A stretch of DNA of 64,000 bases from Haliclystus octoradiatus (taxonomy: Eukaryota > Cnidaria > Staurozoa > Stauromedusae > Haliclystidae): positions 14,026,836 to 14,090,835 of the forward strand of contig OU744454.1 of the NCBI GenBank assembly GCA_916610825.1. The letters are read 5' to 3'. The translations under genes were made by a program, and so were the position numbers. Under the pieces are notes generated by a model. That model was not told the DNA's origin, did no database searches, and saw only the letters and a list, made by a program, of their open reading frames with translations. Positions 40,320 to 52,300 of the stretch are shown piece after piece. Numbering within the stretch: position 1 is the first letter of the stretch; the number at the start of each line of letters is the position of its first letter.

Positions 40320-43300
40320 ATGGCGGACGGAGGGAACTTTAACGATAAGGTAAAACGATTTTACTTATTTTACTTGAAACTTTGAACCCCATGGTTAATG
40401 ATACTTGATCGTTAATGAAATAAGACAAACGCCTTCCTTATGATGCTTTATTCATAGAATAAGGAGGTCAATTTGTTTCAAGTTGTCTTTAGCAAATTAA
40501 AGCCATAATTTACATATCTGCGTGTTGAATCTAAGTTTCTAATCCTAGCTATATTATATATACTGTATACCTATAGACATATACATTAGATTAATGTAGC
40601 TTCAAGGTTTATACGCATGTTGTAGTTTCAGGGTTTACAAGCATGTAAGTAGGAACCTTCATGAAACATCTGGAACATAGGAGAACCAGGGAACTTACAT
40701 AAATCATAACGACAATGCATGATCTAGCATCTTTTAGCATTTATGTTGCAAAATGCTAGATCATGCATTGTCATTATGTGTTATGTAAGTTTTCGTCTAT
40801 TGTAGAATATTCTAGATGTTCCAGAAAGGTTCCTACAAGCATGGCGAATGATCTTTACTTACTCTGTCTCTTGAAAGGGCTCCAACTTCCAAGCCCTGAA
40901 AAGTTTTATGAAATCCTCCACCTTGGAAATGCCTACATTTACGACTATAACGTTTGAGTTCTCTTGTAGATCAAGGCTATTAAATTAACAAAGTATATTC
41001 CTGTCCGGTTAAATGTTTTGGTTACTTTTCACTGTCAATTTAACGTAAATAAAATATGTAGTGATGATTTTTAAGTTTTGATGTTTAAATAAATCAAGAA
41101 ACCCATGTTGCATCTACGTTGAATTTGCTCCAAAAGATTTACGCAAGTGAGTTCCGGAGAGCGGACCGTATCATTTAGTCAATAGTGATTGGCTCATGTA
41201 ACAGGTCCGGGCAGATAACCACATCACTAATTTAATCAACAATTACTTTAATTTGTTTGTTTATTTGAATATTTACAGTCTAGATTGATTGCAAATCAAA
41301 TTTACGACGAAACTCTATCCGTTCATGATGATGAAGAAGTAGCTAGCACATATACACCAAGCCCACGTGCTCATCAACAACAAAACATGGCTGATGATAA
41401 TCAAAGTGAGTAATTCTACCCCTTTGAAAACAGTTCAGGTGTTCATAAACAATTCTCGAACTACAGTCAAACCTGTCGTAGCCGGACACCCAACAGACTG
41501 AGGGATTTTGTCTGGATAAGACAGGTATCCGCTTAGGAGAGGTGTGAGGTAATATGACGTAATCAACTAAACAATAGGTGGACAAATGATGAATTGTGCA
41601 AATTTTGAACGACAACCTGAGTTTGATGAAATGAGCTGCTGCTTTGATAAATAAAAATATTTAATAAAATAATAGTTGTAATTAATTATGTAATAATAAT
41701 ATATAATGAACTGTTGCAATTATTCATTTCGTACCATTTTATTTTAAATGTGTATCTATTTTTTCAGTCTTTTTCTTTTAATACAGTAGTAGATTTATGT
41801 TCATGATAAAACTGTTCCCCAAATAATATAATTTATCATAATTTATTTAATCATTTAATCATTAATTTATCTGTTTTGAATAGTTCACAATAAATGAATT
41901 AACAAAGTTTGATAAGTTTTGCACTTAATCCTCACATTTTATGTATCTTTCCATGTTTTTTTCCAACCATAACTTAATTTGATAATAAAAACCTTTATTC
42001 CATTTGTCGATTTCTTTTGACAGAGTTCAAAAGGTTAACTCATGTGTAATGTTTTCAATGACATGTGAAAAGTTTTGTATGAATAACTTTGTGTATACAA
42101 AGACCAAAAAACAGGAAATTGTCCACTTGAGACAGGATATTGACCCCAACAGTTTCCGCTTACGGCAGTGGTAAACCTATTGAATTTGTCAACAGCAGAC
42201 CTTAAAGTGTATATCCCGGATATTGGGAGATTGGTTCTTTAGATAGAGAAAAATTTTCTATTCGTACATGTTCTTCTTGTATTTTTACTTTGCGCGATCA
42301 TTTCTCCTTCAAAAATGCAGTCAAAGTGACGAATTTGGGTTAATTTTGTGTCTCACTCTTTTTCCTCGAACAGGAACCCGTTTATTTTCAGCAAGAGAGT
42401 TTACACCGGAAAAAACACTAAACTTTTTACTTATTTGTCTCTAAATAAAAAACCGCTAAACCAAATGACAATCTGCTTTTGGAATGAAATTTTTAACGTT
42501 CATCTGAAGATTTAGAGCTATATTTGATTAATAGTCAAGATCCAGGTAAAGAGATATAAGCCTCTAAAGTCAAAAGTTTTTAGTTTATAAAATTTCTCAC
42601 TCAAGTGCTCACACGATTAACACCTCTTTGCGGCTTCGTCTAAGCATAGTCGGCATAGTTGATGCGTATTAAAATAGTCACACACCTTCAATAACCAGCA
42701 GCGATAACCTGCTTAGACGAAGTCGTAAAGAGGTGCTAATCGCATGAGCACTTGAGTGAGACAAATCCAAAACTAAAAACTTTTGACTTTAGAGGTTTAT
42801 ATCTCTTTACCTGGAACTTGACTATTAATCAAATATAGCTCTAAATCTTCAGCTGAACGTCGAAAATTTCATTCCGAAAGAAGATTGTCATTTGGTTTAG
42901 CGTTTTTTTATTTAGAGACAAATAAGTAAAATGTTTAATGTTTTTTCCGGTGTCTCTTGTGGAAAATAAATGGGTTCTTGTTCGAGGAAAAAGAGTGAGA
43001 CACAAAAACGTAACTTTGATTGCATTTTTGAAGGGGAAATGCTTGCGCAAAGTAAAAATACAAAAAGAACATGTACTGATAGAAAATTTTTCTCTATCTA
43101 AAGAAGCAATCTCCCAATATCCAGGATATACACTTTAAGGCTACGTTTACACGAGAGCAAAAACCCGGGTTTCCAAAAGTCTTTCAATAGTCCACTTTCA
43201 AAAAGTTCAGATAAGGTATCAGTTTACACACAATGTAGTGCTACGGCCTCGTATTCGTGATGGCCTCGTAATCTTGATATAGATAAGTAGCATTGTACAT

Positions 43301-46300
43301 GTAATAGAGGAGTTTATGTATGACTAGCAAACTGGTGTTGTCTCTGAGTTTTCTGAGTTATTATTATTACTGTTTAATTCACCATTATTATTATAGTGTC
43401 ATTGGATAACCGGGCACTACACTGGCGCAGTTGATAGGATGAATAGAATTTCAGTAGTATATAACTATTGATTCTGCAGTGACATAATTATATATAGAAA
43501 GGGAACGCATTTTATTTCAACGGCATTTTATTATAACTCAAAATGAATGAGGATAACGGACAAGGTTCGAAGAAACCTTCAAGCTCAAGTAAAGCTGGAA
43601 ATAAAGAAGATTCAACAACGTCGAAAGGTCTCTTTTCTTTTAGAGGAAGGTTACCACCAGAATTCGATCCAAGTCAAAGAGATGGCTATGACAGATTTAC
43701 TCGCTGGAAATCCACGTTTCAAAATTATATGCTAGCCTCTGATCTAGATACCCGATCTCAGGAGAAACAATTGGCTATTCTCTATAATATTGCTGGAGAA
43801 GAATTCAGACAATTTACAAAGAAAAACTGTAAGTTTACTAACGCTAATCCTGAGAATATTGAACATGTTCTGGCAAATGTAGAGTTACTATTAAAACCAC
43901 AACGTCGTAATCTACAGTACAGGTGTAAATTGCTTGATTTAAAACAGGGTCCTGATCAGACTATCACCGAATATTTACAATGTTTGAGATCTGTATTTGA
44001 CGAGACTGGTTACACAGATGTTAACCTGACAGGCGAAATGTTAGTGCGTGACTTGCTCATTCGTGGGATTAAAAACGACGAGGCAAAACGTTTGATATGT
44101 ACAGTAAGTCAGTGTGTTAATCTGATATCAACGTTTGAAACTGTTGCGATCAGGAATCCTGAATCAACTTTATCTGCCATCGATGACAAACAAATTACTG
44201 ACTGTAAGTACTGTGGTAGACATCACGCATACGGAAACTGCCCTGCTTATGGTAAAACATGTGATCGATTAATCTTATATCCGCCATTTTTTTAATATAA
44301 ACGTCATGTTATTTGTGTTGATTTACGTCATTATGTTATTTTTATAGCTTGCGAAATATTTTAAAATAATTTTGATTATGTAAGCAAAATATACCTTTAG
44401 AAAAGCCTAGACTAATTCAGAAACTTCAGTATGAGAAGCTACATTCGAAACGAAATCATACAACATTTTAGAAATTATATATATATTGAAACATGAGATG
44501 ATTACGAAATAAATTGTTATGAACTTATGAATCGTCCGTGTGTTTGTATTCGACCCCGTATTCGAACCCTCATACTCAAATAAGAAGTCAATTAATATGT
44601 GAATAAGGATTTTCAAAATTGGCAAAACAGTTTCGAATCATAGTTCGAATTAAAGTCTCGATAAAGAAATTAGAAATAAAAAGAAATTAATCAAGAATGG
44701 CCGACGACGCTGAAGCGATTCGGAGGAGATTTGAGAGGAGATCAAAGGCTTATAATAGAGAAATAGAAGAATTTACAACGATAAAAGAACAAGAATTTGT
44801 AGCAATAGGCACTTGGAAGTCAATACTATTCAAGGTAACTGAAGCTAGAAAACAAGTAGAAGAAACAGCGTCGACTTACCTAGACGTGCTCGATGAAAAT
44901 AACGCTTTAAATGGCCAATTAGAATTGGAAATAGATCACAGAGTTGATGAATGCAGAAAACTTCACTTTGAAATCAGAGCAGAAACTACGAAGATGATCC
45001 ATGAACTTGAAGAAAATGAAGCAGAAAAAACTCACAAACGCGCGTTAGAGATCGCCGCCGCAACGCAAAATAATCAAGTAAACATTAATGAAGAAAACGC
45101 AGGAGGTGAAAGCAGCCATCATGAATCAGCCTCTTTCGAACAAAATGATCAAAATGACGTCACCGATGTAAACAACGACGGAGACGACGCAGACTCTGTT
45201 GTAGAAAGAGAAAGACCAACAGAAAATAACAAAGAAAAAGAAATCACAGCAGGAAATCAAAGACATCAGGAAGAACTCACCCATGAAGAGGGGCAACAAA
45301 GCAAAGAAAACGAAAGTGGAAATGCAACCAAAAGAGATGACAGCATAATCACAATAGAATTACTCAAAGATTTATCAAAAACAGCAGCTGAAGCTGCTGC
45401 AGTTGCAGCCATCAGAGCAATTAACATAGAGGGCAAGGCAACACACTCAAACAAAACATCTATTCGTTTAGCTGGATTCACCCCCAATTCATGGAATGGA
45501 GAATTTAAAGGATTTCCAACCTTCCAAAAGCGATTTACTTCAGCAATGAACAATGCCGGAGTTTTGGATGATGATGTCAAGCTACAATGGCTTGAAAAAT
45601 CAATACCACAGTCTTACCATACAACTATTGAAGGACGCTCAACATTAGTCGAAGCATGGAAAGCGTTAAAGTTAGTTGTAACTGACAAAAAAATATCTGA
45701 TGAACTGATGTGGAATTTCCGAAAATTAAAACCTATACAAGATAAAGACCAAAACGTAATCCAAACATTTGTCACAACAATACGTACGCATATGATGTAC
45801 CTAAAAGATTTTGGGAAAGGAAACCGTACAGAAGATGAGGAATTCATCAAAGATTTGAAGAGAAAGACAGGAGCGGAATTCGAAAATCAAATTGAAGACC
45901 AGTTGGCACAAGAAAACAGAATCGCAAGAAAAATGAACATGAAAGAAGAAGAACTCTCAGCCGACTATATTTTAGAATTCTTGGAAAGAAGACTGTTATC
46001 ATCAAATTCTTACAGAACAGAAAAGAAACAGCAAACATTATCAAAGAAAGAGTCAAGGAACTTCAAAGAAGCAAAAGTCAACGTCTTGCAAACAACCAAT
46101 GACCTCAATTGTCAACTGTGTAACAATGGAAAACATGGATTAGAAGATTGTAACAAGTTCAAAGAATTTGAAGTAGCAGAGAGATCTGAATACTGTAAAA
46201 GCAAAGGCCATTGCTTTGGATGTCTTGGAAAGGGTCACATTAGACCACAATGCAAATCAGAAGTAACATGTCAACATTGTAGAAAGAAACATCACAGTTT

Positions 46301-49300
46301 ACTGCACAGAAGTACATATTCAAATCAAGAAGCCTCAACAGCCAATATCACACAGAGGACAGCATCAACTAACACAACAACGAAACGTCTCAACAGTTCA
46401 CAAGAATCTACAGCAACAAGACTACCTGTACTAAAGATCTGGATAAAAACTGGTTATAAAAATGCTGATGGTACAACACAAATTAGAGCTGCAACATGTT
46501 TGATGGATGGAGGTGCTGATACAACTCTGGTTCGAAGAAACTTTGTAGAATCATTAGGCCTTCAAGGTGAAGACACTACTATTCATTATGAAGTCGTTGG
46601 AGGAAGCCATCATAAAGAAGTCACACAGAAGTATGAACTCACTGTAGGACGTTTGGAGCCCATGGCAGAGAAAGGAAGAATTACAGCTTATGCAATGAAA
46701 AGACCATGTGGCGCAGCAGCATCACTTCACAAAGAATTCTTTGCAAAAAATGAACATTTGAATCAAATCAAGGAAGTTGTAGACACAGATGGTGGTGAGA
46801 TTGATGTTATCATTGGGAGAGATGCTCAAGAGTTACACACAGAATTACAAAGAATGACGAAAGAGAGCAGCAAATCAGCCCCAATTGGAATCGAGTTTCC
46901 ATTAGGATGGACAATCGTTGGTGGAACAACTCATGTCAGTAAGAAGTCAGGAGCAACAAGAAAAGTCACATCAGTCACACTAGCAGAAGAAACAGACATA
47001 TCATCTACTGAAAATATGAGCACACTAATGATGTCAGATTCGGTTGGTGTTAACACAACGCAACGCTGTGTTTGTACAGATAAGGAAATCGAAGAAGCTA
47101 GATTTATAAAGATAGCAAAAGAAAACACGACAATCAATGAAGATGGGAGAATAGAAGTCAGATTACCTTGGAAACCTGGCTATCCAGAAGGACTACCAAA
47201 TAATTACAAAGAAGTTTCAACCAATCTTAAGAGGAAAGTAAAACGACTGCAAGAAACAAACAAATTGGAGGACTACCAAAGAGCAATTCAAGAAGTAATA
47301 GAATCTGGATTTGTGAAAAAGGTAGAACTCAAAGAAGGAGAAATGGCCCATTACTTAGAACACCATCTAGTTGAAAGAGATGATAGTGCATCAACTCCCA
47401 AAAGAGTAGTTTGGAACTCTGCAAAGATCTACCGTGGACAATCAGTAGCTAAAGCATTGGAAAAGGGGCCAGATTTACTAAACTCATTGTTCAAGGTCTT
47501 CATTGGTTTCAGAGAGCAACAGATTGGATTCACAGGAGACATAAGAAAAATGTTCAATATGATCAGCATTTCTGAAGAAGATCGAAAGTATCATCGATTC
47601 CTATGGATTGAAGAAGGAAATGAAAACCCAACTGCTTATGAATGGCAAAGACTTGTTTTTGGTGACCCTCCAAGTCCTGATTTGTCACAGGAAAGTCTTC
47701 ACTATTTGGCAACAAAATTTGGAAAGGACTATCCAATTGGATCAAGCATCGTAAAGAATCACATCTATATGGACGATGTTGCCAGCTCCAGAAATCAACC
47801 TAGAGAAGCAGAACAAGTCATCAAAGAAACAACTCAACTGTTATCAAAAGCAAAGTTTGAAATAAAGAAATGGCATTCCAATTCCATTGAATTAGAAGAA
47901 AAAATGAACAAGAAGATTGAAGACAGTAATAACCTATCAGAAAATCGTGATACAACCATTTTGGGTCACTACTGGGAGAAAGACATAGATACAATCTCAC
48001 TGAAATTGAAAAAACTACCAAAGATTGAAATTGATGCATCTTCAAAGACCCAAGAACATAAACTGTCAAAAAGAATCATTTTAAGCATGATAGCCAAAGT
48101 TTGGGACCCTCTCGGAATTCTGTCACCAGCATTGGTAAACTTGAGAATTCCTTTACAACAACTGTGGAGAAAAAAATATGATTGGGACACAGCCATAGTG
48201 GGAGAAGATGCTGATGACTGGGTGGATAGATTCAAACAATTAGAAGGAAAGCTGTCAACCAAAATTGAGCGCTGCATCACTGAAGAAAACAACACCGAAT
48301 TGCCTGAGCTGCATGCATTTTCCGACGGCGGAGATAAAGCTTTTGGCACATGCGTTTACCTACGACAGAAAAGAGAAGATGGCACATTTAATGTACACTT
48401 TGTAGCAGCCAAATCTTTTGTAACACCAGTCAAAGGTTGGACAATACCTCGAACGGAATTAGTTGCTACACTAGTAATGTCTCGACTAGTAAAGAACATT
48501 GTCTCAGCATTAATGATCAAACCAAGCACAATTTCATACTGGGTTGATTCTAAAGTGGTATTGCATTGGATTAGATCAAGAACTCCTCAGATGAAGGCAT
48601 TTGTTGAAGCGAGAATTAACGAGATTCAAGAAACAACCAAGATTGAAGATTTCCATTATGTTCCTTCTAAAGAGAATGCTGCAGATGCACTGACAAAACC
48701 GAACAATGTAGACTTAGAGCAATGGCACCAAGGACCGAAATTCTTACAAGAAAAGATTATTCCAGAATTTGAAACAGCAAATATCACTAAAGAAATTGAG
48801 CTAAGAAAAGATTTGACTGAAATAAAACCTGAAAGAAAAAAGCGCAAAAAGAAGACCTGTATAGCAAAGAAGGTGAATGCTTACTTCTCGGTTGCAAACA
48901 CAATTACAAAGATGAGTGATGAAGAATGTAAACAAATACTACAAATTGCAGCAGATAGCAACTCAATGGAAGAAGCAATTAACAAAATTTCAGAAAAATC
49001 AAACAAGACTGATCACAAAGGAGGTAAAATGAAGATATATCAAGCTCTGCAAAGAAATACTAACTTTGACGATAAGAATTTCAAGAAACTCTGTCCTTTC
49101 ATTGATGACGAAGACAAAATTTACAGATTAGGTGGAAGATTAGAACACCTTAAAGATTTCAAGCCCGACTTAGCAGCACCAATAATCATTCCGAAATGTA
49201 AAAGGAACAAAGAAAATGACCATTATACTAATCACAAAAAAGTCATCAACATGGTTACGAAAGAATTTCATGAACAAACAGGACACTGCGGAGTCAACCG

Positions 49301-52300
49301 AACACGATCTGCGATTGAACAATCAGGACTCTGGATAATTGGAGTCAACAGAATATTGAAAACAATTGGAAAGAACTGTCTATACTGCAGAAGAAGGAAA
49401 CGTCCTCTGTTGGAACAAAAGATGGGTCAACTCCCAAGTTTTCGACTGGACTGTGACAAACCTGCCTTCTGGTCATCTGCTGTCGACTTCTTTGGTCCAC
49501 TTAAAACGAAGCTATACCGTGGAACTGTGAAAGATGCTCATGTAGCCTTATTTGTATGCACCGTCACAAGGGCAATACACCTTGAGTTCTGTTACGACCA
49601 GGAAGGTGGGGAAGGTCTTTCAACTGAAAAATTTCTAATGGCTCTTAGGAGATTCGTCAGCTTGAAAGGAATTCAGCCTGTACAACTGTACAGCGATAAT
49701 GGACCAAATTTAATTGGAGCATCTCCAAAAGTAGAAAAGTTAGTAAAAGAATGGGATATAAAAGTGCTAGAAAACGGAATTAAAGGAAATGGTTTCCAAT
49801 GGTTATGGAATTGTCCTACTGCGTCCCATCACAATGGAGTTGTTGAGACATTTGTCAACTTGGTCAGAAAAGCATTGGACGCCATGGCAGATTGCTATAA
49901 CAACACTTTAAAGCCTGATGAATGGATGACTGCTCTTGCTGAAGTAGCTTATCTTATAAATTCAAGACCACTTTGGCCAAACTCAAGTGCGGATCCTATT
50001 GATATGAACGAGATTATAACACCAAATTCCTTGCTGTATGGACATCATCTGACTCTTCCACAGCCACAAGATGAAAATAAAATACATCCAAAAGATCGTA
50101 TGGCATCAATTCAGAAGCGTATTCAAATTTTCTGGAATTATTGGTCATCGAATATGCCAAATCGTCTATTATGTCGAAATAAGTGGTTTTCACAAAGAAG
50201 AAACCTGGAAGTTGGAGATATTGTTTTGGAAAAAAAGAACAACTTAAATGGAATTACCCCGAGAGCAATATGGCCAGTCGCTATGGTAACTGAAACGTTC
50301 CCTGGTACAGATGGACTTGTCAGGAAGGTGAAGATTCAAAACAAAGCTGGAAGTTATGATAGACCTATTGCAAAGCTTATTCTATTGGCAACAAAAGAAG
50401 AAATAGATGCAAAAGCCATCAACGGTACAGAAGAAATCCTGGCTGGTATAAAAAGAATAAGATAATTATATGAATAAAGATTGATCTCATCTATCGTTCA
50501 AAATTTGTTAAATTAAACTTCTCACTAAGGGGGAGTGATCGATTAATCTTATATCCGCCATTTTTTTAATATAAACGTCATGTTATTTGTGTTGATTTAC
50601 GTCATTATGTTATTTTTATAGCTTGCGAAATATTTTAAAATAATTTTGATTATGTAAGCAAAATATACCTTTAGAAAAGCCTAGACTAATTCAGAAACTT
50701 CAGTATGAGAAGCTACATTCGAAACGAAATCATACAACATTTTAGAAATTATATATATATTGAAACATGAGATGATTACGAAATAAATTGTTATGAACTT
50801 ATGAATCGTCCGTGTGTTTGTATTCGACCCCGTATTCGAACCCTCATACTCAAATAAGAAGTCAATTAATATGTGAATAAGGATTTTCAAAATTGGCAAA
50901 ACAACATGCAGTAACTTCAAAGGAAAAAATCACTTTCAAGTAAAGTGTAGATCAAATAAGAAAGCTGACAAAAATTTTAGCAAAAAGAAACATAACAAAA
51001 ATAAGAAAATAAATACAGCAGCCATAAGTGATGACGATAATTCATCAGATGAAAGTGATGCCGCTTACGCTTTGAATGATGCTACGCATGGACAACGTGC
51101 TTATGTGACATTGTGGTCATCAGGGCGATCTTTGAAATGTCTAATTGACCCAGGTGCTACTACAACAATGTTACCCGAAGAGTTTTTAATGACAGCTAAG
51201 GATTACAAGTGTTTAAAATCAAGTTATGTACGACCATGGAATAGTCCAAAAATTAAAATCAAAGGTCAAGGTACTCTAAAAATATCCTCTTCGCCAACCT
51301 CAAAAACAGTGTCAATCAAAGCGAAATGTATTGATGACTTGAAATATCCGTTATTATGCTATTCGGATTATCTTGATTTGGGTGGAGAGCCTTTATCGCT
51401 GCCCGATGACTATCACGTAGAGATAAACGCTGTAGGTATTGAGGGATTAAGTAAAATTGGATCAGCCTCAATAAAACTACAGACAAACTCTAATCCAGTA
51501 GTCCAAGGGGCCCGCAAATTGGCATTCCGGTTGCACGAGCCAGTAGCTGCGGAAATAAATAAACTTGTAGAAAAGAACATTTTAGAGCGTGTTACAGGTC
51601 CTACGGAATGGCTATCACCTATTGTAGTGGCATGGCGAAAGAATGGGAAACCGCGTATATGTGGGGATTTTCGTCGTCTGAACGACAATATTAAACGAGA
51701 AAGATATGTTATTCCTACAGCAGAATCATTTTTTGCAGATCTACACGGAAGCAACGTATTTTCAACACTTGATCTCGAATCTGGTTTCAACCAGATAGAG
51801 TTAGATGAAACCTCAAGCAAATTAACGACGATTTCAACTCACATTGGCAACTATCGTTACTTACGGCTACCGTTTGGAATCTCGTCGGCTCCGGAAATCT
51901 TTCAAAGAATTATGAGCGATCATCTACGTGGTTTGGACGGGTGCAAAGTATTTGTTGATGACATTTCAGTCCATGGAAAAGACAAAGCAGAACACGATCG
52001 TCGCCTAGAAGCTGTATTAGCCCGATTGAAAAAGATCGGTGCGAAACTAAACGATCAAAAATGCAAGTATGCTCAGAAGGAGATCATATATCTTGGACAT
52101 ACTTTATCTGGAGATGGTGTCTCGCCCGATAAATCCAAAATAACAGAAGCATTGGCATTAGAAGCACCTACAAATGTTACTGAGGCAAGAAGAGTCTTAG
52201 GTATGTTGAATTATATTCAGAAATTTTTACCGAATTTATCTAACAATATGAAGAGTATCCGTGATATATTGAAGGGAGATTATGATCAAGTTGCAGTGAA

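Larger units (their letters stand above)
44262..50903 (+). mobile_element. BEL/Pao LTR retrotransposon, structurally intact and young
   Basis: LTRs 44262-44629 and 50536-50903, both 368 bp with TG...CA ends, and identical as read. 5-bp target duplication ACATG (44257-44261, 50904-50908). A purine tract AAGGGGGAG precedes the 3' LTR. One long frame fills the interior. It is inserted in the gag of the Gypsy element, so it is younger than that element. Confidence 0.95.

Noticed and set aside
44407-44625. Frames in the BEL LTRs (44407 and 50681, minus) as small genes
   Set aside because: They are identical because the LTRs are identical. No independent support.
45266-48847. Minus-strand frames within the BEL element
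   Set aside because: Shadows of the long plus-strand polyprotein.
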